Shown piece after piece: positions 6,243 through 14,236 of a stretch of 23,097 nucleotides of DNA (positions within the stretch are counted from its first letter, which is position 1; each line of letters opens with the position of its first letter). Under the pieces are notes generated by a model. The model had not been told where the DNA came from and did not search any database. It worked only from the letters and a program-made list of their open reading frames with translations. The DNA is from DASRCB01 sp035653295 (GTDB lineage Bacteria; Acidobacteriota; Terriglobia; Bryobacterales; Bryobacteraceae). The translations under genes were made by a program, and so were the position numbers. Where the stretch lies: contig DASRCB010000176.1 of assembly GCA_035653295.1 (NCBI GenBank), positions 1 to 23,097 on the forward strand, read 5' to 3'.

Positions 6243-7190
6243 TTGCGCGTCGTAATCAGTGGGGCCGCGGGCTTCATCGGATCGCACCTGTGCGACCGCT
6301 TCATTGCCGAAGGCCACTGCGTGCTGGCCCTCGACAACTGCCTCACCGGCTCCCGGGACAACATCGCGCATCTGCTCCATCATGCGCAGTTCGAATTTCG
6401 CGAATGTGACGTTACCCGCGCCTTCGAGGTGGAAGGTGCGGTTGACGGAGTGCTTCACCTCGCCTCACTCGCCAGCCCGCGCGACTACCTGAATCGTCCC
6501 ATCGAAACGCTCGAAACCGGATCGCTGGGCACCCATAACATGCTCGAACTGGCGCTGCGGCATGGCGCGGCATTCCTCCTGAGTTCCACTTCGGAGTGTT
6601 ATGGCGATCCGGAAGTCCACCCGCAGGTAGAAACCTACTGGGGGCATGTGAATCCCGTCGGTCCGCGGTCCTGCTATGACGAGAGCAAGCGCTACGCCGA
6701 AGCTGTCACCATGGCCTTTCATCGCGTGCACGGTTTGCGGACCCATATCGCGCGCATCTTCAATACCTACGGGCCGCGCATGCAGCTTCATGACGGCCGC
6801 GTGGTTCCCGCGTTCCTGGGCTCGGCTCTCCAGGACCAGCCGTTGACCGTTTACGGCGACGGTTCGCAGACGCGCAGCTTCTGCTATGTCTCCGATCTGG
6901 TGGACGGTCTGTACCGGTTGTTCTTCTCCGGCGAGCGCTATCCGGTGAACCTGGGCAATCCCCAGGAGCTCACCATTCTGGAGTTCGCGGAGCGCATTCG
7001 TCGGCTCACGGGCGCCCCGGCGCCCCTGGAGTTCTGCCCGCTTCCGGAGGACGACCCCAGACAACGGCAGCCGGATATCACGCGCGCCAGGCAGATCCTT
7101 GGTTGGTCGCCGAAGGTGTCGCTGGAAGATGGGCTGCGCGAGACCATTGCCTTCTTTCGCGCGAAGCTGGAGACCGCAGCGGTCAGCTGA
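6243..7190 (+). CDS. UDP-glucuronate decarboxylase-like NAD-dependent SDR enzyme
   Basis: Encodes 315 aa, a normal length for extended short-chain dehydrogenases. Enzymes of this subgroup oxidise and decarboxylate UDP-glucuronate to UDP-xylose in the cytosol, feeding surface polysaccharide synthesis. The sequence shows the NAD-binding GAAGFIGSH (residues 7-15), TSECYGDPEVHPQ (116-128) with the Thr-Ser-Glu signature of UXS enzymes, YWGHVNPVGPRSCYDESKR with catalytic Y145 and K149, RIFNTYGPRM (171-180) and the RSFCYVSD motif (211-218) near the sugar site. Related dTDP-glucose or UDP-galactose enzymes differ in the TSE and YDESK context, so UXS is the best call but the substrate is inferred. TTG start is supported by a strong AGGAGG. 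The next gene starts 26 bp after its stop with its own possible promoter. Confidence 0.85.
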   Translation: MRVVISGAAGFIGSHLCDRFIAEGHCVLALDNCLTGSRDNIAHLLHHAQFEFRECDVTRAFEVEGAVDGVLHLASLASPRDYLNRPIETLETGSLGTHNMLELALRHGAAFLLSSTSECYGDPEVHPQVETYWGHVNPVGPRSCYDESKRYAEAVTMAFHRVHGLRTHIARIFNTYGPRMQLHDGRVVPAFLGSALQDQPLTVYGDGSQTRSFCYVSDLVDGLYRLFFSGERYPVNLGNPQELTILEFAERIRRLTGAPAPLEFCPLPEDDPRQRQPDITRARQILGWSPKVSLEDGLRETIAFFRAKLETAAVS

Positions 7191-7204
7191 GGCTTGCGCT
7201 GCGC

Positions 7205-7210
7205 GATAAT
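7205..7210 (+). promoter_or_regulatory. Candidate -10 box of the M28 peptidase gene
   Basis: GATAAT in very GC-rich surroundings, ending six bases before the ATG at 7217. Transcription would start at or next to the start codon, giving a leaderless message. No -35 match and no Shine-Dalgarno sequence were found. Confidence 0.4.
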
Positions 7211-7216
7211 CGGCGC

Positions 7217-8929
7217 ATGCGAGCAACCGCTCTATCTCTTTTGGTTGTCGGCGCCTGCGCCGTGATACCGGCGCAAATCGCGTCCCAGCACGATGGCGAT
7301 TCTCCCGACCTCGGCGTGGTGCAGCGCATCGAGGATGAAGCCTTCCAGAACTCAAAAGTGATGGACACCCTGTCGTGGCTCACCGATGTGCACGGCCCGC
7401 GGCTTACCGCCTCACCGGGCTTCGATGAGGCGGCCACATGGGCCGTTGAACGCCTTTCCAGCTACGGCCTTCAGAACGTACACCGCGAGAAATGGGGGCC
7501 TTTCGGCCGCAGCTGGGCGCTCCACGCGTACTCGCTGGAAATGCTCGCGCCTCGCTATGCCGTGCTCGACGCCACGCCTCTGGCATGGAGCGGCAGCACG
7601 CCAGGGCAGGTGACCGGCGATGCGCTGTACGCGCCCTTCGAGCAGCCGCAGTCCCGCCTGAACCTGGCGAAATACCAGGAGGCGCTCGAGGCGTATGAGA
7701 AGCAATGGCGTGGCAAGCTGCGCGGCCGCATCGTGCTGCTTTCGAAGAAGTCGGACGTGGACCCGCTCACGAAGGTCCTGTTCGAGCGGTACACCGAGCA
7801 GCAGCTCGCTGAGCTGGCCAGAGCGCCGGAGCCGCAGCCCAGGGAAGAGGTGGACCTGAACCACATCGTCATCCCCGACGACCCGAAAGAAGCGCGCGCC
7901 TATTTGCTGTCCCTGCCGGAAAACGTGCGTGACTACCTGTATGAGCAGCGCTCGGCGCTTATCGGAAAACGGAACGAGTTCCTGCGCGGCGAAGGCGCCG
8001 CCGCTGTCATCACCGCCGACCACAGAGCCCACGACGGCCTGCTGTTCGCCGAGCAGTCAGGTCCCTATCAGGCGAAGTATCCGGTTGCGCCCCCGATTTT
8101 TGTAGTCACCGCCGAGCAGTACGACCGCCTGGCGCGTATCGCCGAGAAGCACCTCCCGGTGCGCCTGCGGGTCAACCTGGACGCGGCCATTTCCAAAGAC
8201 GCGGTGGATACGTACAACATAGTGGGAGAAATCCCCGGCGGCGCCAAGGCCGATGAAGTGGTGATGGTGGGAGCGCACTTCGACTCGTGGCATTCGGGCA
8301 CCGGCGCGACGGACAATGGCGCTGGAAGCGCGGTGATGATCGAAGTCATGCGCATCCTGAAGGCGCTCGACCTGCACATGGACCGCACCGTTCGTATCGC
8401 GCTCTGGAGCGGCGAAGAGGAGGGCCTGCTGGGGTCCAAAGCTTACGTGAAGGAGCACTTCGGCGATCCCGCTACCATGAAGGTCACGGAGGCCCAGGCG
8501 AAGCTGTCCGGCTATTTCAATCTGGACAACGGCAGCGGCAGGATTCGCGGCGTCTACCTTCAGAACAATGTGGCCATGCGGCCCGTATTCGAGCACTGGC
8601 TGGCGCCGTTCCGCGATCTCGGCGTGACCACCGTCAGCCCCCGCGATACCGGCGGTACCGATCATCTCTCGTTCGACGCCGTGGGCATTCCCGGCTTCCA
8701 GTTCATTCAGGATCCGCTCGATTACGAGACGGTGACCCACCACTCCAGTATGGATACCTACGATCACGCACAGCCGGCCGATCTGATGCAGTGCGCGGCA
8801 GTGATTGCTTCGGTGGTCTACGACGCGGCGACGCGCGGGTCCATGCTGCCGCGGAAACCGCTGCCCAAACCAGAGCCGAAGCTGCCGGCGTCGCTGCCGG
8901 GCGTGAGCACGGCCGCGGGACAGCCCTGA
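7217..8929 (+). CDS. Secreted M28-family zinc metallopeptidase with PA-type insert
   Basis: Encodes 570 aa. A signal peptide (residues 1-20, ALSLLVVGACAVIPAQ) points to export. Residues 35-130 form the N-terminal part of the family, 130-330 hold a PA-like insertion (VAPPIFVVTAEQYDRL near its end), and 330-540 are the peptidase core. Expected metal ligands are visible: H354 in GAHFDSWHSG, bridging D366 in ATDNGAG, catalytic E400 and ligand E401 in SGEEEGLLGS, D437 in FNLDNGSG and a histidine in VTHHSSMDTYD (508/509). Relatives are aminopeptidases and carboxypeptidases acting on short peptides outside the cytoplasm. ATG 7217 is chosen because it begins the signal peptide; frame upstream of it overlaps the SDR gene. 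The proline-rich tail (KPLPKPEPKLPASLPG) is likely a flexible end. It is probably cotranscribed with the isomerase 17 bp downstream. Confidence 0.88.
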   Translation: MRATALSLLVVGACAVIPAQIASQHDGDSPDLGVVQRIEDEAFQNSKVMDTLSWLTDVHGPRLTASPGFDEAATWAVERLSSYGLQNVHREKWGPFGRSWALHAYSLEMLAPRYAVLDATPLAWSGSTPGQVTGDALYAPFEQPQSRLNLAKYQEALEAYEKQWRGKLRGRIVLLSKKSDVDPLTKVLFERYTEQQLAELARAPEPQPREEVDLNHIVIPDDPKEARAYLLSLPENVRDYLYEQRSALIGKRNEFLRGEGAAAVITADHRAHDGLLFAEQSGPYQAKYPVAPPIFVVTAEQYDRLARIAEKHLPVRLRVNLDAAISKDAVDTYNIVGEIPGGAKADEVVMVGAHFDSWHSGTGATDNGAGSAVMIEVMRILKALDLHMDRTVRIALWSGEEEGLLGSKAYVKEHFGDPATMKVTEAQAKLSGYFNLDNGSGRIRGVYLQNNVAMRPVFEHWLAPFRDLGVTTVSPRDTGGTDHLSFDAVGIPGFQFIQDPLDYETVTHHSSMDTYDHAQPADLMQCAAVIASVVYDAATRGSMLPRKPLPKPEPKLPASLPGVSTAAGQP

Positions 8930-8946
8930 TATGCTGAGGAGCAACT

Positions 8947-9906
8947 ATGAAAGTCGGCGTATTCACTGCACTCCTTTCCCAGTTCCCGCTTGACCGGGTC
9001 ATTGAGAAGCTGAAAAAGCTGGACATCGAGACCGTCGAACTCGGCACCGGCAACTACCCCGGTGGGCCGCACTGTCCGCTGTCGATGCTGAAAGACGACG
9101 GCCAGCTCCGCGAATTCAAAAAGAAGCTCGACGACAACGGATTCTCCATCAGCGCCCTGAGCTGCCACGGCAATCCGCTGCACCCCAACGCGGACCTCGC
9201 CAAGGGCTTTATCGAGACCAGCCGCGACACCATCCTGCTGGCCGAGAAGCTCGGCGTCGGCGTGGTGATCGATTTCTCCGGCTGCCCCGGCGCCAGCCCC
9301 AATGACAAGTACCCCAACTGGATCACCTGCCCGTGGCCGCCGGATTTCCTCGAGGCCCTCGACTGGCAGTGGAATGAGCGCGTCCTGCCGTACTGGACGA
9401 AGCATGCGAAGTTCGCCGCCGATCACGGCGTGAAGATCGCCATCGAAATGCACCCCGGGTTCGTCTGTTACAGCCCGGAGACGATGCTGCGGCTGCGCGA
9501 CGCCTGCGGGAAGAACATCGGCGTGAATTACGACCCCAGCCACATGTTCTGGCAAAGCATCGACCCCATCAAGGCCGTGCGCGTGCTGGGCGACGCCATC
9601 TTCCACGTCCATGCCAAGGACACCCAGATCTACGACTTCAACCTGCCCAAAACCGGCGTGCTGGACACCAAGAAGTACACCGACGAGCGCAACCGCTCCT
9701 GGATTTTCCGCACGGTCGGCTACGGCCACGCGTTCGGCTGGTGGAAAGAGTTCATCTCCACCCTGCGCATGTACGGCTACGACTACGTGCTGTCCATCGA
9801 GCATGAGGACAGCCTCATGTCCGCCGACGAAGGTCTTACCAAGGCGGCGGCCTTCCTGAACTCCATCGTCATTCGTGAGCAGGCCGGCGCGGCGTGGTGG
9901 GTTTAA
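8947..9906 (+). CDS. Sugar phosphate isomerase/epimerase (xylose-isomerase-like TIM barrel)
   Basis: Encodes 319 aa. GAGGAG (8936-8941) gives a good ribosome-binding site. The family (AP-endonuclease-2 fold) contains ketose epimerases, inosose dehydratases and many uncharacterised members. Metal-site residues are visible in order: E167 in AIEMHPGF, D196 and H199 in NYDPSHMF, H222 in HVHAKD and E285 in SIEHED. H74 and H79 in SCHGNPLHP probably line the sugar pocket. No signal peptide, so cytoplasmic. The pairing with a secreted peptidase gives no direct clue to the substrate; sugar or inositol catabolism is the usual role. Members of this subgroup often sit beside Gfo/Idh/MocA dehydrogenases, but none is present here. 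The exact reaction cannot be read from the sequence. Confidence 0.85.
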   Translation: MKVGVFTALLSQFPLDRVIEKLKKLDIETVELGTGNYPGGPHCPLSMLKDDGQLREFKKKLDDNGFSISALSCHGNPLHPNADLAKGFIETSRDTILLAEKLGVGVVIDFSGCPGASPNDKYPNWITCPWPPDFLEALDWQWNERVLPYWTKHAKFAADHGVKIAIEMHPGFVCYSPETMLRLRDACGKNIGVNYDPSHMFWQSIDPIKAVRVLGDAIFHVHAKDTQIYDFNLPKTGVLDTKKYTDERNRSWIFRTVGYGHAFGWWKEFISTLRMYGYDYVLSIEHEDSLMSADEGLTKAAAFLNSIVIREQAGAAWWV

Positions 9907-10271
9907 CCGGTCACCAGACATCGCCCCAATCGAATCAACAACTTCCATATCCAGCCCTTTCCGGCTTTGCGAAGATCATTATGCGAAGGCTGGCCAGGCT
10001 GAGCAGATTGTTCGATTCGTTGTTCGTTGCGTAGTTTGCAACCGCTGGGCGTCTCAATCGGCGCTAAACGGGGCTCCTCTCCGGATCGGTACCGCAAGGG
10101 ATAACGATGCGCATCCAATTAAACGACGAGGACAGCGTACAGGCAGTGAGCTGTAGTCCGGACATCACGTTCCGGGTTGCAGCGAGTGCGTTGAATTGTG
10201 GTCCACCGGGCGTCGCGTTCTAAGAACAACGCGTCCGGTCAATCAGTGATGACGATAGAGCAGCCGGGTCC

Positions 10272-10297
10272 GGCCCGCGCCGCAAACGGCGCGGGCC
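10272..10297. repeat. Perfect 11-bp hairpin (GC-only stem, CAAA loop)
   Basis: GGCCCGCGCCG and CGGCGCGGGCC pair perfectly around CAAA. There is no T-run on either side, so it is not a classical terminator; it resembles a REP-type palindrome. Confidence 0.65.
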
Positions 10298-10318
10298 CGG
10301 GTCTGCAAATCACATGTG

Positions 10319-10339
10319 GTGCAAGCCTTTGGCTTGCAC
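10319..10339. repeat. Perfect 9-bp hairpin (TTT loop)
   Basis: GTGCAAGCC and GGCTTGCAC pair around TTT. An A-rich stretch (GAAAAATT) follows on the plus strand, so on the minus strand a T-run precedes rather than follows the stem. Second of three adjacent hairpins. Confidence 0.65.
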
Positions 10340-10380
10340 TCCGAAAAATTAAACCTCGATTTCGACCTTCAGGGACAACT

Positions 10381-10400
10381 GTTGGCGCGCAAGCGCCAAC
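10381..10400. repeat. Perfect 8-bp hairpin with GCAA tetraloop
   Basis: GTTGGCGC and GCGCCAAC pair around a GCAA (GNRA-type) loop. It starts two bases past the stop codon of the minus-strand baeRF gene, so it would form at the 3' end of that message and could act in transcript ending or stability, although no T-run follows. Confidence 0.65.
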
Positions 10401-10402
10401 CT

Positions 10403-11542
10403 CTACCAACGAAACACAGCAGCCGCCGGAGCGCCGTTCGGCATGCGCGCGCCGGGAAGCACGAACACGTTGCCGCCGCTCGCCAGCGTCCGGACCGCCG
10501 CCGCGTTCAGCAGGTCCTCTTCGGCGACCCCTTCGCTCTTGCCATGCCCCTTGACCTCGCCAGTGGCTTCGCGGAACCAGCCGCGGTATTCGCCGGTTTC
10601 GTTTAAGAACAGGTGCGCAACGCGGCCGTCGTAAGCCGCCTTCACGATTTCCTTCGCCGTGGTGGACCGCCGCTCCGGCGCCATATTTTCGAAACTCTCC
10701 AGCGCCTTGCGCAGCGGTTCCTCGAAATACGGGCGCACCAGCTCGAGCGCGCGCGCATGAAGCTCGCCGCCCTTCAGACCGTCGGGCGCGCCCTGAACGC
10801 CGCCAGCGACGGTGCGCTCATAGGTATCGATCTCGTGATAAATGGGCAGTTCGTACTCCACGCCGGCCAGAACCAGCGGCGCGGGATCGCTGCGCAGCAC
10901 CTCCCGAATTCCTTTCTCCACGGCCCGATAGAAATGCCGGAGATACTCGTCCTTGTCCTCGCGATCCGTGCTGGTGGTGAACATGACACCCTTCATCGAG
11001 CCTTCGCCCGGACCACCAGAGGCCATGTTGTCCTGCACGTGATCCGGCTTGACCGGCGCGAACCACTCGTCGTAGGTGTGCGGCGTGCCCGCGGGAAGCG
11101 GAACTTCCTCGGCGCTGTGATCGGTGCAGCGCAGCAGGCGCACCCCTTTCTGCGCGAGCGCCAGCACGTAGAACTTCTGTTCGCCGGTGAGCTGCGGAAT
11201 GATGTGGCGAATGCAGAAATGATCGGCTACCGTCACGCCCTCCCCGATCGGCTTTTTCAGCCAGATGGATGTGAACACGTCCGGCGACCGAAACAGCACC
11301 AGCGCCTCGCCCCCGCGCTCGCGCGAGAGGCCGGCCTCCAGTTCCCGCAGCGGCTCCAGCAAACCACGATCCGCGTGCGCTGTTTCCTCCAGCTCCCGGA
11401 TGGCGTTCCGAAGCCGGATCCGCGCCGCATCCAGACTTTCGAACGGCAGGCGCACCGTGATACAGGGCGGTTTGGCGGCGGTCAGGTCCTTGAGGTCCAG
11501 TGGTTTCAGAGCTTCGGCGGTTTCGGTTCGTTGCAGAGCCAT
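10403..11542 (-). CDS. Bacterial archaeo-eukaryotic release factor-like (baeRF) protein
   Basis: Encodes 379 aa. The family is related to the archaeal/eukaryotic aRF1-eRF1 and Pelota-like folds; members are thought to act on ribosomes or on stalled translation, but roles in bacteria are largely unproven. The call rests on overall similarity in layout: an N-terminal alpha/beta domain (ITVRLPFESLDAARIRLRNA), a central segment (FYVLALAQKGVRLLRCTD, typical for the family), a LVLAGVEYELPIYHEID stretch, and a C-terminal domain (GRVAHLFLNETGEYRGWF, LASGGNVFVLPGARMPNGAP). The last resembles the eRF1 domain-3 fold with its G-G-x-V-x-V-L pattern. No GGQ motif is seen, so peptidyl-tRNA hydrolysis in the classical way is not expected. 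ATG 11542 is used; only a weak GGGA precedes it. The gene is divergent from an ADOP permease and ends at a hairpin cluster. Confidence 0.75.
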   Translation of the reverse strand: MALQRTETAEALKPLDLKDLTAAKPPCITVRLPFESLDAARIRLRNAIRELEETAHADRGLLEPLRELEAGLSRERGGEALVLFRSPDVFTSIWLKKPIGEGVTVADHFCIRHIIPQLTGEQKFYVLALAQKGVRLLRCTDHSAEEVPLPAGTPHTYDEWFAPVKPDHVQDNMASGGPGEGSMKGVMFTTSTDREDKDEYLRHFYRAVEKGIREVLRSDPAPLVLAGVEYELPIYHEIDTYERTVAGGVQGAPDGLKGGELHARALELVRPYFEEPLRKALESFENMAPERRSTTAKEIVKAAYDGRVAHLFLNETGEYRGWFREATGEVKGHGKSEGVAEEDLLNAAAVRTLASGGNVFVLPGARMPNGAPAAAVFRW

Positions 11543-11716
11543 AGTGGTGTTCCCGTCTAAAGGACAACCTGGGCATCGGCTATGTTTCGGCTAAGTTGCC
11601 GCCGCCGTCGGGGTTCGGTTCCGGACAGGCGATGCCGGAAGCGGACAAAGAACAAGCCGCAAGTTGTTCCCATGGAAGGAGCTTTTGCGGGCAGATGGAT
11701 TGCAAAGACAGCCACA

Positions 11717-14227
11717 ATGACGTCTCGGAAGTTCGAAGAGCTGCTCCAGGACCTGCGGTACGCCCTGCGCATGCTGCGCCGCAGCCCCGGATTCACGGCG
11801 GCCGCGGTGCTCTCGCTGGCGCTGGGCATCGGCGCCAACACGGCGGTGTTCAGCCTCATCGACGCGGTCCTGTTGCGGAACCTCCCGGTGCGCGCGCCGG
11901 ACCGTCTGGTGGCGGTCGGCGATCAGCAGTTCGTGAACGGCCTGTCGCTGGGCAACGAGCGGATGGATATGGTTTCCTGGCCGGTGTTTCGCGAGCTGCG
12001 CGATCGCAACCACGTTTTCGAGGACATGTACGCCAACGGCCGGACCGGCCAGGTGACCGAAGGCGCCGCCGACACCACCCTGCACACGGCGCGGCTCGTA
12101 TCCGGCGCGTTTTTCCACGTTCTTGGAATTCAGCCCGCGCTGGGGCGGGGCTTTGAAGCTCCCGACGCGGACCTGCCCGGCCGGACTCCGGTGGTCGTCA
12201 TCAGCGATTCGTACTGGCAGCGCGGATTTCAGCGCAATCCCAACATCATCGGCCGCCGCCTGCTGGTGAATCATTATCCGCTGACCATCGCCGGCGTCAT
12301 GCCTCGCAACTTCTATGGCGACATCGTCGGCGCCAACCCCGACATGTGGATCCCCATGGGCATGCAGCCGCAGATCATGAACGGCCGGAGTTTCCTCGAC
12401 GACCGGAGCGCCTGCTGGCTGCAAATCATGGGACGGCTTCGCCCCGGCGTGTCGCTGGAGCAGGCGCGCGCCCAGATGGACGCACTCCTGCGTCGGGTGA
12501 TGATCGAGCACGCCGGCGCGAAGGCCACGGCTGACGACATCCGCGATATCCGGACGGCGCAGGTCTTCGTCCAGCCTGGCGCGAACGGCTTCTCGTCGCT
12601 GCGATCACGTTTTTCCTCCTCGTTGTTCACGCTCATGGCGCTGGTTGGTGTTGTCCTCCTGATCGCCTGCGGAAATCTGGCCAACCTGCTGCTCGCCCGC
12701 GCGACGGCCCGCCGCCGCGAAATGGCCGTGCGCGTGGCCATTGGCGCCGGACGCGCGCGGCTGCTGTCGCAGCTGGTGACCGAAAGCCTGCTGCTGGCGA
12801 TGATGGGCGGCTCGCTGGGCCTCATCGTGGCCTTCTGGACCAGTCAGGGATTTCTGCGGCTGGTTTCCGGCGGGCCCGTGCCCGTGCCGCTTGACGTTAC
12901 ACCGGACGCCAACGTCTTTCTCTTCACCTTCGGAGCGGCGCTGTTCACAGGCCTGTTGTTCGGATTCGCGCCGGCGATCCGGGCAGCGCGGGTGGAAGTG
13001 GCGCCCACGTTGCGAGAGACCTCGCGCAGCCTCGTCGATGCCGGCGGCCGGTTCTCACCGGGAAGGATGCTGGTGATCGCGCAGGTGGCGCTCTCGGTCC
13101 TGCTGGTCTTCGGCGCTGGCCTCTTCATCCGCACGGTGCGCAATCTGCAAACCCAGGATTTCGGATTCGCGCGCGAAAACATTCTGATGCTCCAGGCGGA
13201 TGCCCGCGGCAGCGGCTACAAGCCAGCCATGCTGGCCACGTTCTGTACCAGTTTGACTGAGCGGCTGCGGAGCCTGCGGGGCGTGCGTTCCGCGGCCTTT
13301 TCGGAGAACGGGCTGTTCAGCGGCACCGACTCGGGCGACACGATTCAGGTCCCTGGCTTCGCGCCGCGCTCCGACCACGATCTCGACACCGCATACGATC
13401 GGGTCTCGGCCGGTTATTTCGAGACCATCGGCGCGCGTATTCTTTCCGGCCGCGGCATCGAGGCGCAGGACGGCCTCGGGGCACAGAAAGTCGCCGTAAT
13501 CAATCAGAGCATGGCCCGCTACTTCTTCCCCGGGCAGAATCCGCTGGGCCGCGAGTTCCGGATCAACAATGGCAAGGACGCTGTACAGATCGTCGGCATC
13601 GTGCAGGACATTCGCGACCACAAGGTGCGGGGAGAGGTTCCGCGGCGGTTTTATCTGCCCAGCGCGCAACTGGGCGGTCCGGCGCTCGAAGCGTTCAACT
13701 TCGAGATCCGAACGGCCGGTGATCCGGCGGCCCTGACGGAACTGGTCCGCCAGGCGGTCAAGCAGTTCAACCCAGCCCTGCGCGTCTTCAATATCTCTCC
13801 AGTCGACGAGCAGATCGGCGATTCGGTGCAGCAGGATCGCCTGCTTGCCCGTCTGTCCGCGATTTTTGGCGCGATCGCTCTCGTTCTGGCCGCGTTTGGA
13901 CTCTATGGAGTGCTTTCCTACAACGTCGCAAGGCGCAGCGGCGAGATCGGCATCCGCATGGCGCTGGGCGCGAGTAGTGGAGGCGTGCTTTGGATGGTGC
14001 TGAGCGATGCGCTGATGCTGGCGATCGTCGGCCTGATCATCGGAGTTCCCGCGGCGATGCTGGCTGGGCGACTGGTTGCATCGCGTCTGTTCGGCCTGGC
14101 CTCGTACGACGCTGCCACGCTGTTCGGCGCAGCGGCCGTGATCGTCTGTGTCGCCGCGTTTGCAGCCTGGCTCCCGGCGCGGAGAGCCGCCGGCACCGAC
14201 CCGATGACCGCGTTGCGCTACGAATGA
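11717..14227 (+). CDS. ADOP-type ABC transporter permease (MacB/FtsX family)
   Basis: Encodes 836 aa if started at ATG 11717 (MTSRKFEELLQDLRYALRML). Acidobacterial duplicated orphan permeases have two FtsX modules in one chain and usually lack a partner ATPase gene. Seen here: the LRYALRMLRRSPGFTAAAVL start with first helix (about 25-50), a periplasmic MacB core (50-300), FtsX module 1 (300-400, IACGNLANLLLARATARRRE and AVRVAIGAGRARLL), a second periplasmic part, and FtsX module 2 (712-830, FGLYGVLSYNVARRSGEIGI and RMALGA). The frame is open to 11582, with other starts at 11672 (MEGAF), but family members begin close to the LQDLRYALRML block. No PadR gene is adjacent, unlike the copy at 21783. 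Substrate unknown. It ends 9 bp from the convergent TonB-type gene. Confidence 0.9.
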   Translation: MTSRKFEELLQDLRYALRMLRRSPGFTAAAVLSLALGIGANTAVFSLIDAVLLRNLPVRAPDRLVAVGDQQFVNGLSLGNERMDMVSWPVFRELRDRNHVFEDMYANGRTGQVTEGAADTTLHTARLVSGAFFHVLGIQPALGRGFEAPDADLPGRTPVVVISDSYWQRGFQRNPNIIGRRLLVNHYPLTIAGVMPRNFYGDIVGANPDMWIPMGMQPQIMNGRSFLDDRSACWLQIMGRLRPGVSLEQARAQMDALLRRVMIEHAGAKATADDIRDIRTAQVFVQPGANGFSSLRSRFSSSLFTLMALVGVVLLIACGNLANLLLARATARRREMAVRVAIGAGRARLLSQLVTESLLLAMMGGSLGLIVAFWTSQGFLRLVSGGPVPVPLDVTPDANVFLFTFGAALFTGLLFGFAPAIRAARVEVAPTLRETSRSLVDAGGRFSPGRMLVIAQVALSVLLVFGAGLFIRTVRNLQTQDFGFARENILMLQADARGSGYKPAMLATFCTSLTERLRSLRGVRSAAFSENGLFSGTDSGDTIQVPGFAPRSDHDLDTAYDRVSAGYFETIGARILSGRGIEAQDGLGAQKVAVINQSMARYFFPGQNPLGREFRINNGKDAVQIVGIVQDIRDHKVRGEVPRRFYLPSAQLGGPALEAFNFEIRTAGDPAALTELVRQAVKQFNPALRVFNISPVDEQIGDSVQQDRLLARLSAIFGAIALVLAAFGLYGVLSYNVARRSGEIGIRMALGASSGGVLWMVLSDALMLAIVGLIIGVPAAMLAGRLVASRLFGLASYDAATLFGAAAVIVCVAAFAAWLPARRAAGTDPMTALRYE

Positions 14228-14236
14228 GGAGCTTGC

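Larger units (their letters stand above)
9907..10402. other. Intergenic region between convergent genes
   Basis: 496 bp without a supported gene. Frames that cross it lack ribosome-binding sites and recognisable folds. The left two thirds show nothing clear; the right third (10272-10400) holds three perfect GC-rich hairpins listed separately. It may contain transcription ends for both neighbours. Confidence 0.6.

Noticed and set aside
8818..9948. 376-codon minus-strand frame opposite the isomerase gene
   Set aside because: Antisense to a TIM-barrel enzyme with all metal ligands; Val/Gly/Asp repeats are reading-frame shadows.
10319..10350. Rho-independent terminator between the convergent genes
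   Set aside because: The stem is good but no T-run follows it on either strand, so it is listed as a hairpin only.
11582..11716. N-terminal extension of the first ADOP permease from the most upstream start
   Set aside because: The extra 45 residues are Arg-rich and unlike the family; the conserved LQDLRYALRML block begins close to ATG 11717.
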